The translations under genes were made by a program, and so were the position numbers. A DNA stretch of 64,000 nucleotides from Plazaster borealis (lineage: Eukaryota; Echinodermata; Asteroidea; Forcipulatida; Labidiasteridae). This document shows, one piece after another, positions 54,834-64,000 of this stretch. Every line of letters begins with the position of its first letter. The first letter of the stretch is position 1. The notes beneath the pieces were generated by a model that was not told where the DNA came from, did not search any database, and was given only the letters and a program-made list of their open reading frames with translations. The DNA is taken from the NCBI GenBank assembly GCA_021014325.1, contig JAJGQC010000519.1, positions 124,001 through 188,000 of the forward strand. Reading direction: 5' to 3'.

Positions 54834-55190
54834 TACTTTTGATAATCAGCAAAGACCAGTATCCTCACTTGGTGTATCCCAACAAGTGCATCAACTAACA
54901 AACCTGTGAAAATTTGGGCTCAATTGGTCATCAAAGTTGCAAGAAAATAATGAAAGAAAGTACACCCTTGTTGCATCCTTGTTGCATAGAATTGAGTGCT
55001 TTCAGATGCCTAAAGCCTTTCTCAGATTTAATTTTGTGTGAAAAATGACCTCTTTCTCTAAAACTACATTACTTCAAAGGGTGTCGTTTCTAACAAAGTT
55101 TTATAGTATCAGCTCTCCAGTGCTCTTTACCAAGTAAGTTTTTATGGTCATAATTTTTTAGAGTAATTACCAAAGGTATACTCGCCCTTT
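54834..55190. mobile_element. TTAA-flanked foldback MITE, copy 5
   Basis: Ends AGGCAGGGTATACTTTTGATAAT and ATTACCAAAGGTATACTCGCCCT with TTAA outside both (54830-54833, 55191-55194). The interior has the shared CACTTGGTGTATCCCAACA phrase in the orientation of 23862-24145. A diverged subfamily. Confidence 0.75.
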
Positions 55191-55194
55191 AAAG

Positions 55195-56560
55195 GATCTA
55201 TGAAATTGTGTCTTGTTCAAAGAAAGTACATGTAGGCATACTCAATTCTACGCAACCTTGCGTGATGCCATTGTACTGCAATCAACAGTCCGTTTTTAAT
55301 TAAATAATCAATACTCTGCCATTTAAAAAAATAATTAATCTAAAAATATTACAGGTTCCACATCTACACCTACAATCCCGGCCATATCTCGTTGGGCCCC
55401 CCTGCCCCCTTTCAATGTTAATTCCAATTGCCGACTGTGTTCTGAGTTACAGTCAACATTGAGCGGGGGGCGGGGGACAAATGTTTTGAATGTGAATGGG
55501 AAGTGCACAGGAATTGTTGTTTATACCGTCAGGATAGGGTGGCCCAAGCGTTTTGGCCGGGAGTGTAGCCAAATAGCATGGTAAATGTCTTGTAACTACA
55601 TGTATGCGGGTCTTTTCACCCCCAAAAATCCATGAATGACCCGCTCTCCCGAATTCCCTGAGGAATTGTCGGCCATTTTTCATCATTGGGGCTAATGGCC
55701 ACTGCTAGGTAAATTGAACCATGTGGTATAAAAAATACACGGAGAGAAATGTTAGCTCATCTAACAAATAATTTGTGCTTTTATTTGTTTTATTTAGTCA
55801 AAAGGGTCTATACTTAAAGGTTTTTGGCCATTTGAAAGTGATTGGGTTCTCAAAAAAAAAGAATTACACGCAAATACAAACGATGGTGTAAGCGTGCAGA
55901 TTTTTCAGTCGGGGCTTTAGGTACCCTTTTTATTGAGATTAAATGTGGATGCTGTTAATGATTTTTCTTTTTACCTCAAGATTCTAATAAAGAATACATG
56001 TAGATCATAAACTTTGGGAAAATTACATAATTTTTTTTATGAGAATCCCACTTACATACAGAAACAGCATAGTTCAAGTGTGGTGTGCGTCTCCGTTACG
56101 CCCGTTATCTCATCAATCATAGTACTCTGCACCAAGATGATGACAATTTAAATGCCACCACGGGACAATTCTCAAAAATTAACTTACTCAACTACTGTAC
56201 CTGTTATATGAAACAAAATCAGAGCTCATCAGTGTTGTAAATGGTCTGTTAAGTGCAACTAAAAAAAAGAAATGTGTCAGTGTTCAAGTTCTATGTTGTT
56301 CGGTACGCATACTTTGTTCTTTATTTTGTTTACTGAGGACTTACAAACACATGCTTGTTATTGGGCTTTCATTTGGTAACAAATAGTAATTCAACCCCAC
56401 CAAAATGTTCACCAAACACCCGTTACTAGGTATACATATGAACAGAACATGTGATGAATTGACAAGACTTGGTTTCCTATTTATTTTATATTTGTAAATA
56501 ACAAAATATACTTGATGGTTATCGCAAATAAAAATTGAAGTATTGCAGTAACTTTATGTT
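55195..56560. other. Gene-free stretch
   Basis: AT-rich with short chance frames and a GC-rich patch near 55455-55490 (GGGGGGCGGGGG). No motif or repeat structure that I can name. Confidence 0.5.
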
Positions 56561-56803
56561 TCACCTTGTGTGCCACACATATGAGGCACAATATTGTGCA
56601 TTGGGCCAAATCTCCTGTCCTGGGATGAAATCGCCATCCTGAGAAACTGCCTGATGTGCATTTTGTACTGTAAAGGGGCACCCATGACAGGAGTCATTGC
56701 AAACATGAACATCAATGAATTCAGGCTTGCAGAGACACTCCTTGACGGAAACTGCTAGAAATACCTCGTCGTCAAAGTAAGGTTCAAAGTGAAACTTATT
56801 TAT
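56561..56803 (-). CDS. Possible Cys-rich exon of an unrecognised gene
   Basis: The minus strand is open for about 78 codons to a TGA at 56563-56561. It reads FEPYFDDEVFLAVSVKECLC, PEFIDVHVCNDSCHGCPFTV, then PGQEIWPNAQYCASYVWHTR. Seven cysteines and a balanced composition make it more protein-like than its surroundings. An acceptor-like TTTCTAG lies inside near 56752. No family is recognised, and it could be a relic. Confidence 0.3.
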   Translation of the reverse strand: MNKFHFEPYFDDEVFLAVSVKECLCKPEFIDVHVCNDSCHGCPFTVQNAHQAVSQDGDFIPGQEIWPNAQYCASYVWHTR

Positions 56804-57516
56804 TTATTACAACTACTAAGATAAATAAAATGTAGCGACACAGTCTAGTGTTCAAGATAATCTTTTGTTCTGCTGCTCCCCTTTCCATTTTAGTTTTGAA
56901 TGCCCTTTGTTGTAGTACAACATTTCTTAACTGCCTAAAGTGAGTGCCCAGTGAGAAAACTACAGGTCTCAGTGAGAAAACTTCAGTGAGAAAACTTCAG
57001 GGTTCTCTATGTTTTTGTCCCCGATGTCCAACTTGTGGCTCTTCATTCGTTGTCATAGTGACTGTCCAGTTTGTCATTGTTGGCAATTGATGGCATAAAC
57101 CACATTGCTTGAAGTGCAGCTGAATGAGCCTTTGATGTTGTGTGTGGACCCAATAATGCTGGTGTTTGAGTTTATGGAAGGTCAAAGTTGGCAAGTTGGG
57201 TCAGTTGCAAGGTGTGTTTCCATTATTGGGTGGGGGGGGGGGGTGTTCTGACAATGTTTGGCTTTTCCCTGTAGATTTTTTTATCAACTAATACATAGTT
57301 CCCACAGGACGTCACAGCAACCACAGAAATTGCGCCGCCATCTTTACGGGCAAATTAGTGTGTGAGTGTGTGTGATCGATACGGTTGCGTGAACACAGTA
57401 CACACCAACACACACACGAGGCCGTCGCATGCAGCTGATTAACAAGCCCTATGACTGAGTGACCCCAAACGTCAACAAGTTTAACTTCTGACACATCAAC
57501 CCTCACAAACGTAAAC

Positions 57517-57729
57517 ATGGTAAACACTTGCTGCATTAAAGGTTGTCAGAACCGATCAAATCGTGTAAAAAAATTGTTTTATTCAATACCGGCCATAATT
57601 TTGAATCAAGGGGATTGAACGAGGGAACTTTCACAGAAAAGACGTAAGCTCTGGCTGACCAGAATTCACGAAGAGGCGATCTGGTTCCGTCCCGCAGTTC
57701 AAGTGTTTGTACAGATCATTTTCGCTCAG
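57517..57729 (+). pseudogene. THAP-domain exon, broken
   Basis: ATG 57517: MVNTCCIKGCQNRSNR, then YSIPAIILNQGD, an in-frame TGA at 57616-57618, TRELSQKRRKLWLTRI, a frame change near 57670, and SSVCTDHFRSG ending at a GTAAGT donor. This is the C2CH THAP zinc finger (C-x4-C..W..C-x2-H) found in THAP proteins and P-element-like transposases. In splice phase it would join the exon starting at 59013. Confidence 0.7.
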
Positions 57730-59012
57730 GTAAGTACGTTTTCGACATGTACTTCTGACTTTGATAATGTTTTGTTCGTCACAAAGTTTACTCCCAAAAT
57801 AACTGTGAATATTGACTCTCCATCACTGAGCTTTAGGAATACACTGTTTCAGAATTATTTTTGATTATTGTGTGCTTTGTTGTACGATAAGTAAACATTT
57901 ATTAATGTTGGACTCGGGCGGTTGTTTGTGAACTTGTGACTATGTGTAACGTTTTAAAAATATACACACTCACTGACACTAGTCATGCTAGTTAGTGAGT
58001 GCTAGTGTGTTTTGTGGAGGTAGTATATACCAAAGAGCAAGGTAACTTTGACAAGGGTAAATTTTGGCTTTGTTTAATAAATTAAATGGCCATTGCCATG
58101 ACCTTGCTTTAAAAAAATAGCTGAAAAAACAAAAAAACATGTAATTATGTCACTTTGACTAATCATATTGACACAGATATGGTATGGTATGAAGCAACTA
58201 TATAAAGCCCTTACACAAACAAAACTTGATATCGCTGTGGCTAAAACAATAGAGGGCACTTCGTTAGCATTGGTAATTAGTTAAAACCTTGTGCATTGTG
58301 TTTCATCCAGCTGAAAGATTGTCATAGTTTATGTTCCACTAAAGGTATGTTTTTAGTCATACTTATTGTCAGATGTTTACTTCATGTTCATAGATTAAGT
58401 ATTACTACCTGTGTGAAATTTATTGTTTAACATGATTAAGGATTTTAAGGATTAGAAAGTTGTTTTAAAGTTTGTGCATGAGGCATAGGCCCTATACCTT
58501 AATACTTTTGAATTTACATCAGATTTATGATAAAAATCACTAGTTGAACTGAGTTTCAATTTTAATTCCTTGTCAGCACTCTGCCAATTGGCAAGTAAAA
58601 TTGTGAGATTTGAAACCAATAGCTACATGGTGCAAATTGAAGTTTTAGGGAATTTGTTTGAGATGCATAATTGTGTACTGTAGGCCTTAGTTACAGTAGG
58701 GCCATACGCAAACAAAATTGTGTTTGTTGAGTAAAAGGCTTAAACTGGAAATACTGAACTTGTTTAAATTGGACACTTGAATGACATGTATGAAAACGTT
58801 TCTCTTAGTGATGATACTACTTGTGGTTTTAGACTACATGCATGCCCATGTTGCTAGTTTGCCCAGCCAAAACATTCCAGATTGCATATTTTTCTATTTT
58901 GGAATTGTGCATTATGATGCCATTGTTATACCATAACCTATGCAGAACACTGCTACAAGGATGACTCTGGCAAAATGTATGTGTGAGACAAATATTTGTC
59001 ACTTGTTTCAGG
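57730..59012. other. Apparent intron between THAP exon and next coding region
   Basis: Starts with a GTAAGT donor and ends with a TTGTTTCAG acceptor (AG at 59011-59012). No coding signal inside. Confidence 0.45.
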
Positions 59013-59048
59013 TGAAGTTCTGCCAAAAGAGTACAGGATCAAGTAATA

Positions 59049-59640
59049 ATGCCAAAGAAACGCAAGTTTAGCCCACCTGCCTTAAGACCAGCAGCAAAGA
59101 AGCAAGACGAATGTTGCATTATTCATACTCCCGGAATTAAGCATGGGCCATTCACTTTATTTTCAAGTGAACTGGATGAAAGACTAAAAGTACTTAACGC
59201 GTTCTTCATAAGGTGCGCAATCGTCGCATGGCTGAACCTGCCGCATCGAAATAGAATGCAAAACATTTGCTTAGGAATTCCTAATGAAGTAAATGATGAG
59301 GAGGGATACCACCGGGGTTGTTACCAACAGTTTACAGGTAACTTGAATCGGTTAACAAAGCAGGATGACGAAGCACCATCTACTGGAGGAGAAACTACCA
59401 CTCGAGGTCGTTCGAAACGCAAAAGAAATATGGAGCAGATTATGTTTGAGCCTGATTGTATTTTTTGCAACAAGACCGGTAGAGTTCATGTAAAAAGAGC
59501 AGCTGCTGACAGTACAGAAGGCACTGCGTTTTTTGAAAGAGATGGTTGGCAGCACCTCTTACAACAAGCTGAACGAAACCACCACGAGTGGCTACTACGA
59601 AGAATCAGAGGTTTTGACTTTGGATCCCCAAACACATCGA
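59049..59640 (+). CDS. N-terminal part of a transposon-associated Cys/His protein, truncated
   Basis: ATG 59049 directly after two stop codons that end the spliced THAP frame (TAATAATG). Reads MPKKRKFSPPALRP (SV40-type basic start), GYHRGCYQQFTGNLNRL, a basic Ser/Thr linker, CIFCNKTGRVHVKR and LLRRIRGFDF. The C..C..GYHxxCYxxFT and DCIFCxKxGR..TTEG..RRIRG patterns are characteristic of unnamed proteins abundant in fish and invertebrate genomes, with a zinc-binding N-terminus. Downstream exons are absent: at about 59630 the sequence abuts the tail of a gene on the other strand. Confidence 0.5.
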
Positions 59641-60667
59641 TCTTCTGATGGAGAGACTCGAGTGGATTGTGTTCAAGATTCTTAAGATTTTCTATGCACT
59701 TCTTCATAGATGGAGACAGCTCTAGGTTTGACAATTGTGAAGTGTTTGCATAGAATTTCTTCATCCATGGACCTGTTACCAACTTTCCAATTAGGCCAAT
59801 CACTCGTAACTGAAGACAAATGTTATCATTCTCAAGATCTTTCTTTAGGGCCGTCCGGAAGGAAGACTTGACGTGGCAGATGTTATTGATGTACCGTAGG
59901 AGACTGTCCCTCAAAGAAAAAAGACTCCAGCGAGGTAAAATAAAACATGAAGTCGGTTACCTACATAGCGCACAATCGTGCCAGGCTTTATGTTCTCTTG
60001 CCTCATCTTTGAAATGCCATATATTAGATTGGCAGCACAGCAGTCACTTCCAAATACATCGCCTTTAATGTTATGTTCTGTATCATATTTCTTAAGATTG
60101 CTCCTGCATTTGTGTGCCATGCCATCAAGAGGGTGGACATTGCATTTCAGTTCCAACAATTCGATGTTGAAGTCATCCTGTATTTTCTGTACAACACAAT
60201 GGTTTACTGCAACTCTATCAGTCAATGTGTTTTTAAGATGACTTATCACCTTTCCTTTAGTTACTAGCTCATCCTCACCATTAAACAGAGCATAGGTCTG
60301 AACAACATCACTGATACAGTTCTTGATATGTTCTGTATAATCCTCTGTTGTTCCACCAGGAAGGTTGCTTACCTGAAGGACATATCCCGATGTAAGAGAT
60401 GGTGATGTATGGATGTGCACTTCATTTACATGTTGTGCATCCAATGAAGTTGCATCCCAAGCTAGAGTTAAGTTCTCATTGTTAACAAGAACTTCACCAA
60501 CTTGAATGTCGCTTATTACACCCAGTTCATAAGCAAACTGGCTAATTGTCTTCTTGTCTGGTAAAAAATCCAAAGTAACATCAGATAGTTCAGACACAAC
60601 ACTGCTTATAACACAACTTGTAGCTCCAACAGGAACTTGGTTGTTCAAACAGTGATATGCAGCTTTC
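59486..60667 (-). pseudogene. C-terminal part of an unnamed transposon-associated gene, one frameshift
   Basis: Exon begins at 60667 after a TTTCAG acceptor: KAAYHCLNNQVPVGATSCVI, ELGVISDIQVGEVLVNNENL, LTLAWDATSLDAQHVNEVHI, LLELKCNVHPLDGMAHKCRS, DVFGSDCCAANLIYGISKM, GTIVRYVGNRLHVLFYLAGV. The frame breaks at a six-base T run (59913-59922), then resumes DSLLRYINNICHVKSSFRTA, GLIGKLVTGPWMKKFYANTS. The series WDATSLDxxHVNEVHI..NVHPLDG..GSDCxAANLI..GTIVRYVGNRLHVLFxLAG is familiar from unnamed proteins of aquatic animals, probably a transposase (acidic residues in WDAT, PLDG and GSD could be catalytic, inference). The conserved part ends near 59630; beyond that it is antisense to the plus-strand ORF. 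Confidence 0.6.
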
Positions 60668-60743
60668 CTGAAAGATGTAGAGTATGTCTTCTTATTAGCT
60701 GTTCAGACTTACTGTCGGAACAGGTTTTGTTTTCGTCGAGATT

Positions 60744-60750
60744 TTTATTA

Positions 60751-60787
<37 letters not shown>
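60744..60787. repeat. (TTA)n microsatellite
   Basis: About 14 TTA triplets, upstream of the minus-strand gene fragment. Confidence 0.9.
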
Positions 60788-60789
<2 letters not shown>

Positions 60790-62092
60790 TTTCTATCCGC
60801 CTAAATCCCCATAGCATTTGAACACGATTTTGTTTATTCCTAATAACATTTTTAGTGAATATGAAAGACTTAAATCTTATATCATATTGAAGCTTAGGCC
60901 ATGAAGTTGTTGTAAAATCTAATTAGCTTCAATTAATTAATTAGTTTACTAAGTTATAATGACATGAATATTTAATTAGCCAATCTTATTACCGCCATAT
61001 CTCAAAAAATATACCCCCGATAGTCAAACTTTTTTCAGTTTTAGACTTCTGGGATAATGTAGATGAAATTGCCGGCCTAAAATGCAGAACGACGTCATCA
61101 TGATGAAATTTATCGGGCGTTTTCACCCGTGTTCAAACACATGGGGATTGTGAAAACAAATCCGACTTCTAGAAACATAATTTTTCAATTAAGCTCAAAT
61201 TTAACGTCCTAGAGTACACAAATGTTTCTTAAAACAAGAAAAGATTTTATTGACGGTCAGTTTAAAAGAATTAAAACTTATTAAAACATAGTCAGTCGAG
61301 AAAAAACCCAAATTCTCAGGCAAATTTAACGCCATGGGTACTACTGCCTAGAATTTAATTTGTGTTTATATACGAAGTGTCAATTTTTAAACGATTGAGG
61401 GCGCTATACGAGTTTAACGGTGCGGTTTTTTACTTTTTGCAACTCGCGATCAAGTCCTAAACCCTTTATGACCCGTGTTCAATTGCGTTTTTTGTAGAAT
61501 ATACATAGAGTCATCATCCCTGACGCCGACTGACACAAGTCTACGTTCGCTCACTCGAGAATAATATTATTTTGTCTCTCTCCAGCGCAGCGTCTTCTGA
61601 CCGCTCAAATCAGATCGTTATTCGGGTTTCAGTGCAGCGTGGACGTGAAAAATAGACCGCCGTGTTCTGAGACGATGTGCCGGCGTGGTAGAATTGTTTG
61701 CGCTTGGGTCCCGTTCGCCGGAAAACGATGTTTTAGGTTTCTTATGCAAAGGCATTACTTCAGAAAAACTGCCGTGTAGCAAAAAACTTACTGGTGGTTG
61801 CAATAAATCAATAAAAGGAATTGATTGAGGAAAGGGCTAGGTGTAGAAAAGAGAAATGAGCTTTTCCATGGCTAAACGGTCAGTGCTGGATTTGGGGGTG
61901 TGAAGAGCAAAAATTACAATACACTTATCTCATATATGAATGTACTGTTTTAGCCAAAACAAGAATACCATTTCAGCGTAGAAAAATTGTTACATTTACG
62001 ATTTTAATACAACAGCATTTAGCTTTACATGCATTTACAGTTATTTTTTAGTAAACCCGTAACCGTTTCTGAAACGGTCAGTTACATGTGTA
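60790..62092. other. Non-coding stretch with an interspersed repeat
   Basis: Contains the phrase GCCATATCTCAAAAAATA..CCCGATAGTCAAACTTTTTTCAGTT..AGACT (about 60990-61050), which recurs at 63608-63665 and 63736-63790. No coding region recognised. Confidence 0.5.
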
Positions 62093-62290
62093 AAGCCCAG
62101 TTCATACTTCCTGCGAATGCTAATGCGAAGTGAATATTGGCGTCACAGATTCGCAACAAATAATTCGCAAGAGTTGAGCCAAGCTCAACTTTTGCGAATA
62201 TTCGCAGCGAAAACAGACTTGTGACATCAAATTCATGTCAAATTCGCTTCGCATTCGAATTCGCATTCGCAGGAAGTATGAACCGGGCTT
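62093..62290. mobile_element. 198-bp foldback MITE
   Basis: Starts AAGCCCAGTTCATACTTCCT and ends with the near-perfect reverse complement AGGAAGTATGAACCGGGCTT. Inside, GCGAATGC and ATTCGCA words continue the inverted symmetry to a centre near 62180. No clear target duplication. Confidence 0.75.
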
Positions 62291-63230
62291 AACCGTTCGC
62301 ATTTATTATAGTCCAATTTTCGCGACACTTTTTGAGGTTGATTTTTTAACAAATTTTGCGACACTTTTTGAGGTTGATTTTTTAACATTATTTTATCCGA
62401 ACTGTAATAACGCAGATGTTTAACCGGTTGATCGGATGGTTAAACGTGTGACCGTAGGCTTACAAAGCCTGAGCATTTACAGTTGTTTTTCTAATTGTTT
62501 AACCGTATCTTAAATGGTTGGTAACACGCGTTTCATTAACAAAAAACCCCATGAACACAACCACTCAAACGATAAAAAACATTGGGTCTTCACTGCAACA
62601 TTTTGAATTTGCGCAATCACCCGGCCTGCAAAATAAACGATTATGTGCAATCGATTTGTTGTGCAACGCCCTCTAGCGTTCAATGTTTCTTGCAACTAAT
62701 GCCGCATGCAAAGTAATGAAATAACAAAGACTTAAGCCTGTAAATTGGAAACGATAAGGGTGTGTGTGGCATGGGATCGTTTGCTGTGCAAATCATGATC
62801 GCAATTATTATGGTCAGCATTTCACAGCACTTTTCAAGTGAATTTTTCAACATTTATCCGAACCATACAATTGTGAACGTTTAACCGTATGATCTGTCAC
62901 TTAAACCGTGTATCCGAAACAGGCTGCCTGCGCATTCACGGTTATATCTTTTAAACGTGTAGCCGTTTCTGAAACAGTTGGCGACCCGTGTAACAGCAGT
63001 TTCATAAACAACATTTCAAGTAAAAAAACCTGTTTACACAACCGGCATGTGATCAAAAACATTGAATCTCTTCATTCTTCATTGCAGCATTTTGACTTTG
63101 CGCAATCACCCATCGCAAAAGCAAGCATGCGCAATCGATTCGTGTGGAACGCCCCCTAGCGTTCAATGTTTCTTACAAATATTGCTGCACGCAAAGTTGT
63201 ATTGAAATAACAAAGACTACGAGAGTTACC
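62291..63230. repeat. Diverged tandem duplication of about 470 bp
   Basis: CCCTCTAGCGTTCAATGTTTCTTGCAA (near 62669) and CCCCCTAGCGTTCAATGTTTCTTACAA (near 63150) lie in matching context: GCATTTTGAATTTGCGCAATCACC upstream and GAAATAACAAAGACT downstream. Each unit also has TTTAACCGT..GAAACRGTTGG motifs. Non-coding. Confidence 0.65.
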
Positions 63231-63599
63231 TAAAAGAAAGAAATTTTATTTTAAAACACAAATGCTTTCACTAAGAGTTATTCCAGACCATTAAAACTAA
63301 TCAAGGTACAATGTATTTCCAAGATAATTAACGATGAAGTGACAAATCGGACCCGGGCCCCATGGCTAGCTGGCAAATTGTGCCGTGATTGCGCAAGCGT
63401 CAAAGACTGCCATGATATTGGAATCCTAACCGAGAGAGGACGTTCTAATAGGGTTTTCGTTAAAAGGCATTGGATTGGAATAAGTTTTATACCATCGTGT
63501 TCCTTATCAAATTTATTAGTATGAAAAACACATTTTTGTTACTGTGACGTCATCAGGTGTCAAATTACGGTAATTCAAAGCTTTAATTAGTTAATATTT

Positions 63600-63800
63600 G
63601 CAGCACCATATCTCAAGAAGACCAAAGCCGATTTTCAAACTTTTTTCAGTTATAGACTCCCTGGGCATTGGAGATTAGCCTTGGGTTATCGTGACACCAT
63701 GTTGACCTTCAGTTCCGGGTCAACCGGAAGTAGGACCATATCTCAAGAAGTACACACCCGATTTTCAGTTTATTTTCAGTTATAGACCCTTAGAGCATTG
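63600..63800. repeat. Two tandem units of an interspersed repeat
   Basis: Units near 63606-63680 and 63735-63800 share ACCATATCTCAAGAAG..CCGATTTTCA..TTTTCAGTTATAGAC..GCATTG and resemble 60990-61060. Confidence 0.6.
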
Positions 63801-63804
63801 AAGA

Positions 63805-63993
63805 TTGAACTTGGGTTACCAGTCAGTCCGCAGTGCGCGCGTTAATGAGGTCAAATCCCGAGTTTTATCTGCACAGCCTAACGTGCAGAATCGACTCCGC
63901 GATTTGCGCGATAAACTGCGAGAGTTCGACGACCTTTTTTGCACACGGCACGGCGCTCACATGCTTCAGGTGGCAACCAAGATGGCGGGGTAA
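63805..63993 (+). CDS. Possible 5' exon at the window edge
   Basis: Open frame reading VRSARVNEVKSRVLSAQPNV, RLRDLRDKLREFDDLF and ending at CAAGATGGCGGG just before a GTAAGT donor (63991 onward). Either a coding first exon, or an exon whose real start is the ATG in AAGATGGCGG. The rest lies outside the window. Confidence 0.25.
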   Translation: MNLGYQSVRSARVNEVKSRVLSAQPNVQNRLRDLRDKLREFDDLFCTRHGAHMLQVATKMAG

Positions 63994-64000
63994 GTACACA

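Overview
This is eukaryotic, repeat-dominated DNA, most likely from a marine invertebrate deuterostome. An echinoderm, perhaps a sea star, fits best. That is an inference from intron-rich coding signals (GT..AG introns, many of 100-400 bp), from transposon families typical of such genomes (HARBI1-like, THAP, pogo, RAG1-N-terminal-like, Ty3/gypsy), from CCCTAA-type telomeric repeats and from a recurring TTAA-flanked foldback repeat. I see no operons, no prokaryotic genes, no rRNA and no functional tRNA gene. Almost every coding signal is a transposon gene or a relic of one.

Layout. 0.03-5.4 kb: a HARBI1-like nuclease gene on the minus strand in four exons that joins in frame to about 342 codons, with its introns full of small foldback elements. 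6.7-12.0 kb: the first exon of a second HARBI1-like gene, split by a complete 4.83-kb pogo-type transposon (7112-11944) with TIRs, a TA duplication and an intact 690-aa DD35D transposase carrying a C-terminal PHD-type finger. 12.4-13.4 kb: the last two exons of an unrecognised gene. 16.7-21.0 kb: a ten-exon transposase gene whose N-terminus looks like the zinc-binding part of RAG1; it carries two frameshifts and one stop. 21-28 kb: mostly non-coding repeats and debris. 28.7-41.1 kb: a 12.4-kb giant inverted-repeat element inserted in a Myb/SANT-like pseudogene. 41.7-44.4 kb: a foldback copy, a LINE tail and a broken HARBI1-like copy. 44.45-53.16 kb: a young Ty3/gypsy LTR retrotransposon with near-identical LTRs, a tRNA-Leu-type primer site, a small membrane ORF ahead of gag and a zinc-finger ORF after pol. 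53.2-64 kb: relics of further transposon-associated families, a THAP exon, foldback repeats and tandem duplications.

The best candidate for something undescribed is the giant element. It has arms of about 2.2 kb built from arrays of short perfect palindromes, 5'-AG..CT-3' ends and a 5-bp CATAT duplication. Its interior holds a 570-codon protein I cannot assign (weakly reminiscent of rolling-circle initiators), an overlapping second frame, a small membrane protein, and two head-to-head paralogous ORFs about 60% identical to each other. I see none of the genes expected of a Polinton. Second in interest are the RAG1-N-like transposase, the extra ORFs of the LTR element, and the pogo insertion, whose precise removal would restore the HARBI1-like reading frame.
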